Shown here one piece after another: positions 8,684-19,320 of a stretch of 64,000 nucleotides of DNA (its first letter is position 1; each line of letters begins with the position of its first letter). The stretch is from Rhizobium vallis (lineage in GTDB: Bacteria; Pseudomonadota; Alphaproteobacteria; Rhizobiales; Rhizobiaceae), in the NCBI RefSeq assembly GCF_003985155.1, contig NZ_ML133686.1, positions 776,001-840,000 of the forward strand. Reading direction: 5' to 3'. The notes under the pieces are model-generated. The model was given only the letters and a program-made list of their open reading frames with translations. It made no database searches and was not told where the DNA came from. A program made the position numbers and the translations under genes.

Positions 8684-9667
8684 ATGCTGGCGCGGTTTTT
8701 CAGATCCTCGAAACGAACTTTCGAGTCGCTGTCCGAGCAGGAGATCCTCGCTGTTGCGATTGCCTCCGAAGAAGACGATGCCCGCATCTATCTCGCCTAT
8801 GCCGACACGTTGCGCCGTGAATTTCCGGCCTCGGCCAAGGTCTTCGAGGACATGGCCGAGGTTGAGGATACGCATCGAAAATCGTTGATCGAAATCCATC
8901 GCCAGCGTTTCGGCGAGCGAATCCCGCTGATCCGGCGCGAACACGTGCAGGGCTTCTACGAGCGCAAGCCCGATTGGCTGCGGGCAAACCTGTCGCTGGA
9001 CGCGATGCGGCAGGAAACCGAGGCGATGGAGGAGCAGGCCTACCGCTTCTATGTCGAGGCGGCAAAGCGGACCTCGGATGCTTCGACGCGTGAGCTTCTC
9101 GGCGATCTCGCGCTTGCCGAACAGGGCCATGAGGACATTGCCCGCATGCTGGGTGACAAGCACACGCCCGAGGACGTCAAGCACGCCGAGGACGAGACGG
9201 TGCGCCGGCAGTTCGTGCTCACCTATGTGCAGCCGGGTCTTGCCGGGCTGATGGACGGCTCCGTCTCGACGCTGGCGCCGATCTTTGCCGCCGCCTTCGC
9301 CACGCAGGATACCTGGCAGACCTTTCTCGTCGGCCTTTCGGCCTCTGTCGGCGCCGGCATCTCGATGGGCTTCACCGAAGCTGCCCATGACGACGGCAAG
9401 ATTTCTGGACGAGGGTCGCCGGTCAAGCGCGGCCTTGCCTGCGGCATCATGACGGCGCTCGGCGGCCTCGGCCACGCGCTGCCCTATCTCATCCCGCATT
9501 TCTGGACCGCAACGATCACCGCCGCCGTTATCGTCTTCTTCGAGCTCTGGGCGATCGCCTTCATCCAGAACCGCTACATGGAAACGCCCTTCCTGCGCGC
9601 CGCCTTCCAGGTGGTCCTCGGCGGCGGCCTGGTTCTCGGCGCAGGTATCTTGATTGGGAATGGGTGA
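8684..9667 (+). CDS. mbfA: Membrane-bound ferritin A (iron exporter)
   Basis: 327 residues. An N-terminal ferritin-like/rubrerythrin domain (about 1-160) carries carboxylate-histidine pairs such as ASEEDDARIYLAYAD, EVEDTHRK and EQGHEDIA. A C-terminal VIT1/CCC1-like membrane domain follows, starting at the GLAGLMDGSVSTLAP motif. In Bradyrhizobium and Agrobacterium, MbfA exports iron and protects against iron overload and peroxide, under Irr control. ATG at 8684 has a strong GGAGAG site. The ICE box gives direct support for Irr regulation here. Confidence 0.95.
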   Translation: MLARFFRSSKRTFESLSEQEILAVAIASEEDDARIYLAYADTLRREFPASAKVFEDMAEVEDTHRKSLIEIHRQRFGERIPLIRREHVQGFYERKPDWLRANLSLDAMRQETEAMEEQAYRFYVEAAKRTSDASTRELLGDLALAEQGHEDIARMLGDKHTPEDVKHAEDETVRRQFVLTYVQPGLAGLMDGSVSTLAPIFAAAFATQDTWQTFLVGLSASVGAGISMGFTEAAHDDGKISGRGSPVKRGLACGIMTALGGLGHALPYLIPHFWTATITAAVIVFFELWAIAFIQNRYMETPFLRAAFQVVLGGGLVLGAGILIGNG

Positions 9668-9689
9668 GTTGCGGTCGGGCGCAGCCCGA

Positions 9690-9714
9690 GCAATCGATCC
9701 AGTGAATCGATTGC
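9690..9714. repeat. Hairpin sequence downstream of mbfA
   Basis: A perfect 9-base inverted repeat (GCAATCGAT and its complement) around a 7-base loop, with a second small inverted repeat (GGGC/GCCC) just before it. It has no T-run, so it resembles an intergenic repeat fragment more than a terminator. No second copy was seen in the window. Confidence 0.4.
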
Positions 9715-9785
9715 AGCGACGAACGCCCTGAGCCAAGCGAAGGGCCAGGAGACGGCGCCACGTCTTTCAAACCTGCTAAACAAAA

Positions 9786-9810
9786 AAAGGCCGGCAAACT
9801 GCCGGCCTTT
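9786..9810. terminator. Bidirectional terminator between mbfA and the BTLCP gene
   Basis: A 10-bp stem, AAAGGCCGGC and GCCGGCCTTT, with a 5-base loop, A-rich on one side and ending in CTTT on the other. It lies between two convergent genes and can serve both. Confidence 0.8.
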
Positions 9811-9832
9811 CCCCGCATCCCCTTGGAAATCC

Positions 9833-10450
9833 TCAGCGCAGCGCGCCGACCAGAACGTCGCGGCCGTTCTCGATGGTGACCCAGCGGCCGGCATTGTAGC
9901 TCGACTGACGCTTCACGAACGAATAGGGCGTCGCAAACCACGGCTTGACATCGGAGGCGAGGTTGTCGAGCACGAAATCGCCCTCGGCGCTGCGCAGCGT
10001 CAGCACGGCATGGCCTTCACCGTCAGGCTTGCGCACGACGGTCATCAGCAGGTCGGCTGCCGAAAAGCCACGCTGGATCAGCATGCGGCGCTTCAGAAGC
10101 GCGAAGTCCTCGCAGTCGCCGGCCGTGGTCGGATAGGCCCAGACCTCGTCCTTGCCGTAGATTTCCTTGTCGGTCATCGGCGTGATCGTGCGGTTGACAG
10201 TGGCGTTGACCGAACGCACGATAGACCACCTTGCCGGGGTCATCTCGACCGGGCCGGAATTGCGGTTCGCGCCGCATTCATTGCGGTGGATCTGACAGAA
10301 ATCGTAGTGGCCGATCGGCTGGGAGGTGGCATTGCCTGTTACCATGGAAGCATTTCTGCTGGGGGCCGGTATGGCGGCCGTCGCCATCGCAAACATGGCC
10401 GTCATGGCCACAAAAATACCCTTGATCCGCACGCCCGCTCTTCCTCGCAT
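9833..10450 (-). CDS. Periplasmic transglutaminase-like cysteine peptidase (BTLCP family)
   Basis: The N-terminal hydrophobic segment (GIFVAMTAMFAMATAAIPA) is a signal peptide. The mature part has the BTLCP triad context: Cys in AGDCEDFALLKRRML, His in GEGHAVLTLR, and Asp in FVLDNLASDV. These bacterial transglutaminase-like cysteine proteinases are periplasmic; in other bacteria relatives work with c-di-GMP systems to cleave adhesins. No partner is visible here. The start could be 10450, or GTG at 10432 directly before the signal peptide. A CtrA-type site lies just upstream. Confidence 0.85.
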   Translation of the reverse strand: MRGRAGVRIKGIFVAMTAMFAMATAAIPAPSRNASMVTGNATSQPIGHYDFCQIHRNECGANRNSGPVEMTPARWSIVRSVNATVNRTITPMTDKEIYGKDEVWAYPTTAGDCEDFALLKRRMLIQRGFSAADLLMTVVRKPDGEGHAVLTLRSAEGDFVLDNLASDVKPWFATPYSFVKRQSSYNAGRWVTIENGRDVLVGALR

Positions 10451-10463
10451 CGCCCCTTATTTA

Positions 10464-10479
10464 TTAACAAAGTGTTAAC
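10464..10479 (-). promoter_or_regulatory. Candidate CtrA-binding site upstream of BTLCP gene
   Basis: TTAA-N7-TTAAC, an exact match to the full CtrA consensus of alphaproteobacteria. It lies 13 bases upstream of the BTLCP start codon in a short AT-rich stretch. Binding is inferred from motif and position only. Confidence 0.55.
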
Positions 10480-10591
10480 GGAGAGGGCCGAGAAGAGTCA
10501 ATCGTTACTTCTTGCGAGGTTCTAGCAACTCGCTGACATGGTTAAAATGCAACGCGACCGCGAACCTGTTCGGACTGCGCGGCGGCGCCGT

Positions 10592-11416
10592 TCAAACAGG
10601 CTTCTCCATACTTGTCGATGAACGGATGATGCCTTTGACGGCACTGACGAGGAGCGCGATATCGCTCGCGCGGGAGAGGCGGTGGTCGCCGTCGCGGATG
10701 AGGGTCAGCACGACGTCGTCGGCGGGAAGATGCTCGACAAGTTTCATCGCGTGCGCATGCGGCACGTCGGGGTCTTTCATACCTTGCAGAATATGCACCG
10801 GGCAGCCTGTTTCGATGATGCCGTCGAGCACGCGGTTCTGACGCCCATCCTCGATCAGCGCTCTGGTATAGATGTTCGGCTCGGGGCTGTATTGCGAGTG
10901 CTCTTCGAAATAGCCGCGCTCTGCAAGCGACTTGCGCTCCTTGGCCGTCAGGTTCGGTTCGATCAGCTCGGAAGTGAAATCGGGCGCCGGGGCGATCAGC
11001 ACCATCCCTGCGAGCTTCGGCCCGCCATGGCGCGCAAGCTCCTGCGCCAGCCTTAATGCGATCCAGCCGCCCATCGAGGAGCCAACGAGGATCACCCGTT
11101 CCGGCGCGAGGTGGCGGATGACGGCAAGCGCCTCCTCCAGCCAGCGCGAGATCGTGCCGTCGCGGAAGCTGCCGCCGGAAAGTCCGTGGCCGGAATAGTC
11201 GAGGCGGATGCAGGCAAGCCCAAGTTCGCCCGCCAGCCCGTCGAGTTCCAACGCCTTGGTGCCGCTCATGTCGGAGCGGTAGCCGGATAGCCAGACCAGC
11301 GCCGGTGCGTCGTTGCCGGCCTCAGCCGGGCGGACGAGGATCGCGATCTCACGCGCTGCCTCGCCCTCGCCGACCGTCAAGAACTGCGGCTGGGCATCGG
11401 GCATATGATCGAACAT
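10592..11416 (-). CDS. Alpha/beta hydrolase (serine hydrolase)
   Basis: 274 residues with the alpha/beta-hydrolase order: LVWLSGYRSDM (oxyanion region), the YSGHGLSGG turn, nucleophile Ser in LVGSSMGGWIA, acid Asp in MKDPDVP and His in GDHRLSR. It resembles the ABHD10-like cytosolic esterase/thioesterase branch. GGAG lies 8 bases upstream of the start at 11416. It is divergent from infC. The substrate is unknown. Confidence 0.85.
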   Translation of the reverse strand: MFDHMPDAQPQFLTVGEGEAAREIAILVRPAEAGNDAPALVWLSGYRSDMSGTKALELDGLAGELGLACIRLDYSGHGLSGGSFRDGTISRWLEEALAVIRHLAPERVILVGSSMGGWIALRLAQELARHGGPKLAGMVLIAPAPDFTSELIEPNLTAKERKSLAERGYFEEHSQYSPEPNIYTRALIEDGRQNRVLDGIIETGCPVHILQGMKDPDVPHAHAMKLVEHLPADDVVLTLIRDGDHRLSRASDIALLVSAVKGIIRSSTSMEKPV

Positions 11417-11594
11417 CGGCGAAACTCCTATTATTTTGGCCTATAAAACAGATTCTTGGCAGGCTGACAGCGGGTGATTTTTCCGCTAAAGGATGATATT
11501 GACTCCGTTGCAGCGATGACGCGACACGTTTGTGCACCCTGATATGGGAGCGCGAGGCTGCAACATTCCGAAACAACGCGAGGAGAATACGACC

Positions 11595-12131
11595 ATTCGC
11601 AGACCTTTTAAAACCGACGCGCCCGTGAAGGACGGACCGCGGTCGAACCGTGAAATCCGCATTCCCAAAGTTCAGCTGATCGCGGCTGACGGCGAGAATA
11701 TGGGCGTCGTGCCTACCGACCAGGCCTTGAGAATGGCGGAAGAAGCCGGCCTCGATCTCGTCGAAATTTCCCCCAATGCCGAACCGCCGGTATGCAAGAT
11801 CCTCGATCTGGGCAAGCTGAAATATGCCAACCAGAAGAAGGCTGCCGAAGCGCGCAAGAAGCAGAAGATCGTCGAAGTCAAAGAAATCAAGATGCGCCCG
11901 AACATCGACACCCATGACTATGAGGTGAAGATGAAGGCGATGGGTCGTTTCTTCGATGAAGGCGACAAGGTCAAGGTGACGCTGAAGTTCCGCGGCCGCG
12001 AAATGGCCCACCAGGAACTCGGCATGAAGCTTCTGCAGCAGGTCAAGGCTGATACGACCGAGTTCGCCAAAGTCGAGGCCGAACCCAAGCTCGAAGGCCG
12101 CCAGATGATGATGGTGCTGGCGCCGAAGTAA
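11595..12131 (+). CDS. infC: Translation initiation factor IF-3 (ATT start)
   Basis: The protein shows the IF-3 N domain ([31 protein letters not shown]), a lysine-rich linker and the C domain ([28 protein letters not shown]). The start is taken as ATT at 11595. GAGGAG lies 9 bases upstream, and the conserved RRPFK N terminus of rhizobial IF-3 begins at the next codon. ATT start codons in infC are the classic device by which IF-3 limits its own synthesis. An upstream in-frame ATG at 11532 would add an unconserved 21-residue extension. Confidence 0.93.
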   Translation: MRRPFKTDAPVKDGPRSNREIRIPKVQLIAADGENMGVVPTDQALRMAEEAGLDLVEISPNAEPPVCKILDLGKLKYANQKKAAEARKKQKIVEVKEIKMRPNIDTHDYEVKMKAMGRFFDEGDKVKVTLKFRGREMAHQELGMKLLQQVKADTTEFAKVEAEPKLEGRQMMMVLAPK

Positions 12132-12155
12132 GCGCCGGGCATTTTTTCGCCCAAG

Positions 12156-12177
12156 GCCGTCCGCAAGGGCGGCTTTT
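12156..12177 (+). terminator. infC terminator
   Basis: A 7-bp GC-rich stem (GCCGTCC with GGGCGGC, one G-U pair) with a GCAA loop, followed by TTTT, 24 bases after the infC stop. This suggests rpmI-rplT have their own promoter. Confidence 0.72.
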
Positions 12178-12429
12178 GTGCTTTCGGGTCACGTGAAGAT
12201 TCCTCCCGCGGCCCCGTTGCACTTTCAGGACGCTGCGGTTATAAGCGCGCGTCCGAACTGACCGGCAGGGCATGCCGTGGCAGTTTCGAATGCTTGCGGA
12301 ACGGTTCGTCGCCGGTGCCGCAGATCAACAACAAACGCTCCCGCACCTTGTTGCGACGGCCGGAGAACCGGACTTCGCGAGGAGGGCTTTTTCGATAAAG
12401 CGCGCAGGGAGGACAGAAGGAGTAGCAAA

Positions 12430-12633
12430 ATGCCCAAGATGAAGACGAAGTCCTCTGCCAAGAAGCGGTTCAAGATCACCGCAACCGGCAAGGTCAAGGC
12501 TGCCGCTGCCGGCAAGCGCCATGGCATGATCAAGCGTACCAACAAGTTCATTCGCGATGCACGTGGCACCATGGTTCTCGCAGAACCGGATGGCCGCAAG
12601 GTTATCAAGAATTACCTGCCGAACGGTCTCTGA
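12430..12633 (+). CDS. rpmI: 50S ribosomal protein L35
   Basis: A 67-residue, highly basic protein beginning [15 protein letters not shown] with the L35 signature, and later [15 protein letters not shown]. It is a structural protein of the large subunit. The 298-base gap after infC holds a terminator and presumably a promoter; elsewhere the L35-L20 leader is the target of L20 autoregulation. rplT follows 38 bases downstream. Confidence 0.97.
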   Translation: MPKMKTKSSAKKRFKITATGKVKAAAAGKRHGMIKRTNKFIRDARGTMVLAEPDGRKVIKNYLPNGL

Positions 12634-12671
12634 GACTCGTCCGCGAACGCTAGATTTAAGGAGATCATGAC

Positions 12672-13076
12672 ATGGCACGTGTAAAAAGAGGCGTCACCGC
12701 CCACGCCAAGCATAAGAAGGTTCTGAAGGCCGCAAAGGGCTTTTACGGCCGCCGCAAGAACACCATCCGCACCGCCAAGGCTGCTGTTGACCGTTCGAAG
12801 CAGTACGCTTACCGCGACCGCAAGGTCAACAAGCGCAACTTCCGTGCGCTCTGGATCCAGCGCATCAACGCTGCTGTGCGCGAATTCGGCCTGACCTACG
12901 GCCGCTTCATCGACGGCCTGAACAAGGCTGGCATCGAAGTCGACCGCAAGGTTCTCTCCGATATGGCGATCCACGAGCCGGAAGCATTCGGCGCCCTGGT
13001 TGCTGCCGCCAAGAAGGCCCTTGAGTACCTCAAGGAAACCGGCACTGTTAACGAGTTTGAAGGCGCGGTTCGTTAA
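12672..13076 (+). CDS. rplT: 50S ribosomal protein L20
   Basis: 134 residues. The basic N-terminal extension ([20 protein letters not shown]) and the globular domain (RQ-like [26 protein letters not shown]) are typical of L20. L20 is an early 23S rRNA assembly protein and usually represses the rpmI-rplT mRNA. Its start is preceded by AAGGAG at good spacing. A strong terminator follows. Confidence 0.97.
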   Translation: MARVKRGVTAHAKHKKVLKAAKGFYGRRKNTIRTAKAAVDRSKQYAYRDRKVNKRNFRALWIQRINAAVREFGLTYGRFIDGLNKAGIEVDRKVLSDMAIHEPEAFGALVAAAKKALEYLKETGTVNEFEGAVR

Positions 13077-13112
13077 CCAGCGCTTCCCAAGCTTTGAATT
13101 TATGATTTTGGG

Positions 13113-13150
13113 AAACCCGCGCTGGTTTGGGCTGGCGCGGGTTTTTCTTT
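13113..13150 (+). terminator. rpmI-rplT terminator
   Basis: A 10-bp stem (AAACCCGCGC with GCGCGGGTTT) and a 12-base loop followed by TTTTTCTTT, 36 bases after the rplT stop. It separates the ribosomal protein operon from pheST. Confidence 0.85.
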
Positions 13151-13225
13151 CTTTATATTCCTTGCGCTGGCCGGCGCCGCCTGCCTCCCGATCTCCCGCC
13201 TGATACTGGACGGAAAGAAGTGACA

Positions 13226-14308
13226 ATGTCAGATATCGACCAGCTCAACTCATCGCTGCTCGCGGAAATCGCCGCCGCCAATGACGAAGCGGCACTCGAA
13301 GCCGTGCGCGTTTCCGCCCTCGGCAAGAAGGGCTCCGTCTCGGAACTGTTGAAGACGCTCGGCGCCATGACGCCGGAGGAACGCCAGACCAAGGGCGCTG
13401 CAATCAACGTTCTGAAGAACGCGGTGACCGAGGCGCTCGCCGCCCGTAAGACGACGCTCAAGCAAGAGGCGATCAATGCGCGGCTGAAGGCCGAGACGGT
13501 CGATGTCAGCCTGCCGGTGCGCTCCTCGCCCGCCGAGCGCGGCCGCATCCATCCGATCAGCCAGATCGTCGATGAGATCACCGCGATCTTCGCCGACATG
13601 GGCTTCTCGATCGCCGAAGGTCCCGATATCGAGACCGACTACTACAATTTCACCGCGCTGAATTTCCCCGAAGGCCATCCCGCCCGCGAGATGCATGACA
13701 CCTTCTTCTTCAATCCGGATGAGAATGGCGAGCGCAAGGTGCTGCGCACCCATACCTCGCCGGTGCAGGTGCGCACCATGGAGACGCAGAAACCGCCGAT
13801 CCGCATCATCATTCCCGGCAAGACCTATCGCCAGGACTCGGATGCCACGCATTCGCCGATGTTCCATCAGGTCGAAGGCCTTGTCATCGACAAGAAGGCC
13901 AATGTCGCCAACATCCGCTGGGTGCTCGAGGAATTCTGCAAGACCTTCTTCGAGGTCGACAGCGTGACGATGCGCTTCCGCCCGTCCTTCTTCCCCTTCA
14001 CTGAGCCCTCCTTCGAGGTCGATATCCAGTGCGACCGTTCCGGCCCGATCGTCAAGTTCGGCGAAGGCACCGATTGGATGGAGATCCTCGGCTGCGGCAT
14101 GGTCCACCCGAACGTGCTGCGTTACGGCGGGCTCGATCCGGACGAATATCAGGGCTTTGCCTGGGGCATGGGCCTCGATCGCATCGCCATGCTGAAATAC
14201 GGCATGCCCGACCTGCGCGACTTCTTCAACGCCGACGTCCGCTGGATGACGCATTACGGCTTCCGCCCGCTCGACATGCCGACGCTGTTCGGCGGCCTCA
14301 GCGCTTGA
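13226..14308 (+). CDS. pheS: Phenylalanyl-tRNA synthetase alpha subunit
   Basis: 360 residues. An N-terminal coiled coil (about 1-90) for tRNA contact is followed by the class II core: motif 2 ([22 protein letters not shown]) and motif 3 near the C terminus ([17 protein letters not shown]). The enzyme is an alpha2-beta2 tetramer that charges tRNA-Phe. ATG at 13226 is chosen because it begins the conserved N-terminal helix. pheT starts 16 bases downstream. Confidence 0.97.
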   Translation: MSDIDQLNSSLLAEIAAANDEAALEAVRVSALGKKGSVSELLKTLGAMTPEERQTKGAAINVLKNAVTEALAARKTTLKQEAINARLKAETVDVSLPVRSSPAERGRIHPISQIVDEITAIFADMGFSIAEGPDIETDYYNFTALNFPEGHPAREMHDTFFFNPDENGERKVLRTHTSPVQVRTMETQKPPIRIIIPGKTYRQDSDATHSPMFHQVEGLVIDKKANVANIRWVLEEFCKTFFEVDSVTMRFRPSFFPFTEPSFEVDIQCDRSGPIVKFGEGTDWMEILGCGMVHPNVLRYGGLDPDEYQGFAWGMGLDRIAMLKYGMPDLRDFFNADVRWMTHYGFRPLDMPTLFGGLSA

Positions 14309-14324
14309 ACGGAGAATTGGAACG

Positions 14325-16748
14325 ATGAAATTCACGCTCTCCTGGCTGAAAGAACATCTGGAAACGGATGCCACGCTCGATGAAATCTGCACACGCCTCA
14401 CCGAGATCGGGCTGGAGGTGGAGGATGTCGACGACAAGGCCGCGTTCAAGCCTTTCGTCATCGCCAAAGTCATTTCGGCGGAAAAACATCCCCAGGCCGA
14501 TCGCCTGAAGGTACTGACGGTCGATACCGGTGCCGGTGCGCCGGTCCAGGTCGTCTGCGGCGCCCCGAATGCGCGCGCCGGCCTCGTCGGCGCCTTTGCG
14601 GCACCCGGAACCTATGTTCCCGGCATCGACGTGACGCTTGCCGTCGGCAATATTCGCGGGGTCGAAAGCCGCGGCATGATGTGCTCCGAAAAGGAGCTGC
14701 AGATCTCAGACAGTCACGACGGCATCATCGACCTTCCGGATGATGCGCCGGTCGGGCAAAGTTATGCCGCGTACGCTCATCTCGACGATCCCGTCATCGA
14801 GATCAACCTGACGCCGAACCGTCCGGACTGCACCTCGATCCACGGCATCGCCCGCGATCTCGCCGCCTCCGGCCTCGGTAGGCTGAAGACACGGCCTACG
14901 CCGTCTTTCGCCGTCGAAGGCGAGACGCCGGTGAAGCTGACGCTCGATCTCGACGATCCCAAGCTCTGCCCGGGCTTCAGTCTACGGCTTGTGCGCGGCG
15001 TCAAAAACGGCCCGAGCCCGCGCTGGATGCAGCAGCGGCTTCTCGCCATTGGCCTGCGTCCTATCAATGCGCTGGTCGATATCACCAACTACATGACCTT
15101 CGATCAGGGCCGGCCGATGCACGTCTTCGACGCTGCCAAGGTCAAGGGGAACCTGACCGTCCGCCGTGCCGCCGAAGGCGAAACCGTGCTGGCGCTCGAC
15201 CAGCGCGAATATAAGCTCGGTCCGAACAACGTCGTCATCGCCGACGAGGACGGCATTGAATCGATCGGCGGCATCATGGGCGGCGAACATTCCGGCTGTG
15301 ACGAAAACACCGTCGACGTGTTGATCGAATCCGCTCTCTGGGATCCGATGAACATCGCCAAGTCAGGTCGCAGTCTCGGCATCATCACCGATGCCCGCTA
15401 CCGCTTCGAACGCGGCGTTGATCCGGAATATATGGTTCCCGGTCTCGAACGCACGACGGAACTGGTGCTGGAACTCTGCGGCGGCAAGGCTGCCAGGGCC
15501 GAGGTCGTCGGCTACAAGGGTTACGAACCGAAGATCGTCGATTTCCCCTATTCCGAGGTCAAGCGGCTGACGGGCCTCGACGTTTCGAATGAGGAAAGCG
15601 ACACGATTCTGACGCGCCTCGGCTTCACGGTCTCCGGTTCCGGCGAGCGTGTCTCCGTTGCCGTTCCCTCCTGGCGTCCTGATGTCGATGGCAAGGCCGA
15701 TCTCGTCGAGGAAGTCATGCGTATCCATGGCGTCGACAATATCAAGCCGGCGCCCCTCGAAAGTCATGGGGCCGTCAACGGCAAGATCCTGACGACGCTG
15801 CAGATTCGCACCCGCCTTGCCAAACGGGCGCTCGCCGCGCGCGGCATGCTCGAGGCCGTCACCTGGTCCTTCATTCCGGAAGACCACGCCAAGCTTTTCG
15901 GCGGCGGTTCGCCCGCCCTCAAGCTTGCCAATCCGATCGCCGCCGAAATGTCGGATATGCGCCCGTCGCTGCTGCCGGGCCTGCTGACCGCAGCCCAGCG
16001 CAATGCCGACAAGGGTTACGCCGACGTCGCCCTGTTCGAGGTTTCCGGCACCTATGAGAACGACAGGCCGGACGGTCAGCGCCGCGTCGCCGGCGGCATC
16101 CGCCGCGGCACGGCATCGCTAGCCGGCGCCGGTCGCGCCTGGTCGAACGCCGCCCGGGGCGGCGGCAAGCCGGTCGACGTCTTCGACGCCAAGGCTGACG
16201 CGATCGCCGTCATCGAGGCCTGCGGTCTGCCGATGGGCAATATCCAGATCGAGCAGGGTGGACCGGAATGGTATCATCCCGGCCGCTCCGGCACGATCAA
16301 GATGGGGCCGAAGGTCGTGCTCGGCTATTTCGGCGAGTTCCATCCGCTGACGCTGGAAGCGCTCGATGTCTCCGGCGCGCTGTGCGGCTTCGAGGTCTAT
16401 GTCGACGCCATGCCCGAAGCCAAGCGCAAGGCGACGCGCACCAAGCCGGCGCTGGAATTGTCGCCTTTCCAGGTGGTCCGGCGCGACTTCGCCTTCGTCG
16501 TCGACAAGGCAGTGGAATCCGGCGCCATCATCAAGGCGGCGACAGGCGCCGATCGCAAGCTCATCACCGGCGTCAATGTCTTCGACATCTTCGAAGGTGC
16601 ATCGGTTGGTGAAGGCAAGAAGTCGGTGGCGATCGAGGTGCAGATCCAGCCAGTCGAACGCACGCTGACGGATGAGGATTTCGAGGCGCTGACGCAGAAG
16701 ATCGTCGCCAGTGTCACGAAATTCACCGGCGGCATCCTCAGAAGCTGA
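14325..16748 (+). CDS. pheT: Phenylalanyl-tRNA synthetase beta subunit
   Basis: 807 residues, the normal bacterial length. Domains in order: N-terminal EMAP/OB tRNA-binding domain ([17 protein letters not shown]), the B3/B4 editing domain that hydrolyses Tyr-tRNA-Phe, B5, the class-II-like core ([12 protein letters not shown]), and the C-terminal ferredoxin-like anticodon-binding domain ([18 protein letters not shown]). It partners PheS from the same operon. Confidence 0.97.
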   Translation: MKFTLSWLKEHLETDATLDEICTRLTEIGLEVEDVDDKAAFKPFVIAKVISAEKHPQADRLKVLTVDTGAGAPVQVVCGAPNARAGLVGAFAAPGTYVPGIDVTLAVGNIRGVESRGMMCSEKELQISDSHDGIIDLPDDAPVGQSYAAYAHLDDPVIEINLTPNRPDCTSIHGIARDLAASGLGRLKTRPTPSFAVEGETPVKLTLDLDDPKLCPGFSLRLVRGVKNGPSPRWMQQRLLAIGLRPINALVDITNYMTFDQGRPMHVFDAAKVKGNLTVRRAAEGETVLALDQREYKLGPNNVVIADEDGIESIGGIMGGEHSGCDENTVDVLIESALWDPMNIAKSGRSLGIITDARYRFERGVDPEYMVPGLERTTELVLELCGGKAARAEVVGYKGYEPKIVDFPYSEVKRLTGLDVSNEESDTILTRLGFTVSGSGERVSVAVPSWRPDVDGKADLVEEVMRIHGVDNIKPAPLESHGAVNGKILTTLQIRTRLAKRALAARGMLEAVTWSFIPEDHAKLFGGGSPALKLANPIAAEMSDMRPSLLPGLLTAAQRNADKGYADVALFEVSGTYENDRPDGQRRVAGGIRRGTASLAGAGRAWSNAARGGGKPVDVFDAKADAIAVIEACGLPMGNIQIEQGGPEWYHPGRSGTIKMGPKVVLGYFGEFHPLTLEALDVSGALCGFEVYVDAMPEAKRKATRTKPALELSPFQVVRRDFAFVVDKAVESGAIIKAATGADRKLITGVNVFDIFEGASVGEGKKSVAIEVQIQPVERTLTDEDFEALTQKIVASVTKFTGGILRS

Positions 16749-16777
16749 GCTCCATCCGCCTTCGCTAGATATAACGG

Positions 16778-16804
16778 GCCGGTCGCGAAAAGCGGCCGGT
16801 CTTT
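16778..16804 (+). terminator. pheST terminator
   Basis: A 9-bp stem (GCCGGTCGC with GCGGCCGGT, two G-U pairs) and a GAAAA loop followed by CTTTT. It sits between pheT and a convergent gene. Confidence 0.75.
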
Positions 16805-17164
16805 TCACAGATGCAGATGGTAGAGCTTGCTGACGATCGTCCAGCGGCCGTCGATCTTCAAGAGCGAGAGATAATCGGTAAAGCGCATTCCGGCAAAATC
16901 GTCGGTGACCTTGACGCTTGCCGCATCGCCTTCGACATCGACGCTCTGGATGTCCATATAGGGCTGCGTGCCGGGCGGCGCAGGCTCCTCGGACAGGATC
17001 GCGGCGATGAATTCGTCCCGCGTCAACCACTCGACGGCATTCTGGTAATAGCCGATGATCGAGCTTTTCGGGTGAAAGGCCTTTTTCAAGGCTGCCTCGT
17101 TGCCGAAGGCCATGCCTTCGACATAGAGATGAACCGTCTGTTCGACTGCCTGCCTGTCCGACAT
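16805..17164 (-). CDS. NTF2-like (SnoaL/lumazine-binding type) protein
   Basis: 119 residues: an N-terminal helix pair (AVEQTVHLYVEGMAFGNEAALKKAFHP) and a curved sheet ending in FTDYLSLLKIDGRWTIVSKLYHL. This cone-shaped fold is used by small hydrolases, isomerases and non-catalytic binding proteins. It has no signal peptide. The gene is monocistronic, between the pheST terminator and an aldo/keto reductase terminator. The function cannot be assigned. Confidence 0.72.
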   Translation of the reverse strand: MSDRQAVEQTVHLYVEGMAFGNEAALKKAFHPKSSIIGYYQNAVEWLTRDEFIAAILSEEPAPPGTQPYMDIQSVDVEGDAASVKVTDDFAGMRFTDYLSLLKIDGRWTIVSKLYHLHL

Positions 17165-17218
17165 GTTTTCATCCCGTAGCTTGGGATGAGTTTAAATAGT
17201 TTCGCCGCGCGCGAAGGC

Positions 17219-17248
17219 AAGCCCGGCCGAGTGTAACCGGCCGGGCTT
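17219..17248. terminator. Hairpin terminator downstream of aldo/keto reductase
   Basis: An 11-bp perfect stem (AAGCCCGGCCG and its complement) with an 8-base loop, 7 bases after the stop of the minus-strand reductase gene. Confidence 0.7.
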
Positions 17249-17255
17249 TCCTGTC

Positions 17256-18326
<1,071 letters not shown>

Positions 18327-18378
18327 TCAATCAGAAAATACATGCAATTTCTAACAAGCTGTTCTATAATTTCGATCA

Positions 18379-19287
18379 ATGAACAGAACTCAGCTCTCGC
18401 AACTCGCCGTGCTCGCCGCCGTTTCGGAACATCGCAGCTTTCGGGCGGCGGCGAAGGAACTCCTCGTCGCACCGTCAGCGGTCAGCCATGCGATCTCGAG
18501 CCTGGAGGACAGTCTGGGGGTGCGGCTTCTGGCGCGCACCACCCGCAGCGTCGCGCCGACCGAGGAGGGCCGCCTGCTTCTCGAAAGACTGCGTCCCGCA
18601 CTCGAGGAAATCGGCATTGCGCTTGAAGCCGTCCGTGATACGCGCAGCAAGCCCGCCGGCAACCTGCGCATCACCGCGCCGCGCTTTGCCTCCGATATCC
18701 TGCTCGCCCCGCGGCTTGGCGACTTTCTCAACCTCTATCCCGATATCACCCTGGAGATTGCCAACGAGGATGGCTTCACCGATATCGTCAAGGAGGGGTT
18801 CGATGCCGGGATCCGGCTGGAGGAGAGCCTGGAGGCCGACATGATCGCGGTCAGGATATCGCCCAACCTGACGACCGTCATCGCCGCATCGCCGGAATAT
18901 TTCGAACGCTATCCGAAACCGGAACATCCGCGCGATCTGGTCCGCCATCGCTGCATCAAACGGCGTTTCACCAACGGCTCGATCTATCGCTGGGAATTCG
19001 AAAAGGACGGGCAGGAATTGATCGTCTCGGTCGATGGGCCGCTTGTTGTCAGCGAGGATCGCCTGGCTCTGCTTGCGGCGCTGAACGGCGCGGGCCTTGC
19101 CTATCTGTTCGACATGCGGGTGCATACCGAACTGGCGGCTGGCAGGCTTGTGCGGGTGCTGGAGGATTGGTGCGCGCCCTATCCCGGGCCGTTTCTTTAC
19201 TATCCGACCCGGCGGCAGATGCGGCCGGCGCTGCGCGCCTTCATCGATTTTTTCAGATATGCCGAGAGGGAAACGGGCGGCCGGTAA
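18379..19287 (+). CDS. LysR-family regulator
   Basis: 302 residues. The N-terminal winged helix (LAVLAAVSEHRSFRAAAKELLVAPSAVSHAISSLEDSLGVRLLARTT split by helix turns) is followed by a periplasmic-binding-like effector domain. The CrgA/DhpR-like subgroup is suggested by the VAPTEEG and FDAGIRLEE segments. It is divergent from the aldo/keto reductase, its likely target. No clear ribosome-binding site lies before the ATG. Confidence 0.88.
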   Translation: MNRTQLSQLAVLAAVSEHRSFRAAAKELLVAPSAVSHAISSLEDSLGVRLLARTTRSVAPTEEGRLLLERLRPALEEIGIALEAVRDTRSKPAGNLRITAPRFASDILLAPRLGDFLNLYPDITLEIANEDGFTDIVKEGFDAGIRLEESLEADMIAVRISPNLTTVIAASPEYFERYPKPEHPRDLVRHRCIKRRFTNGSIYRWEFEKDGQELIVSVDGPLVVSEDRLALLAALNGAGLAYLFDMRVHTELAAGRLVRVLEDWCAPYPGPFLYYPTRRQMRPALRAFIDFFRYAERETGGR

Positions 19288-19320
19288 ACACTGGGACAGC
19301 CGCCCGTTCCCATCATTGCG

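Noticed and set aside
9668..9785. Possible transposon remnant after mbfA
   Set aside because: There are hairpins but no terminal repeats, target duplication or transposase fragment, so only a hairpin was recorded.
12178..12429. L20-type autoregulatory leader before rpmI
   Set aside because: Small GC-rich hairpins are present, but I could not match them to a known L20 leader fold without structural alignment, so no feature was called.
13250..14473. A 407-codon minus-strand frame across pheS
   Set aside because: It lies antisense to an undoubted pheS gene and its product has the low-complexity look of GC-rich antisense frames.
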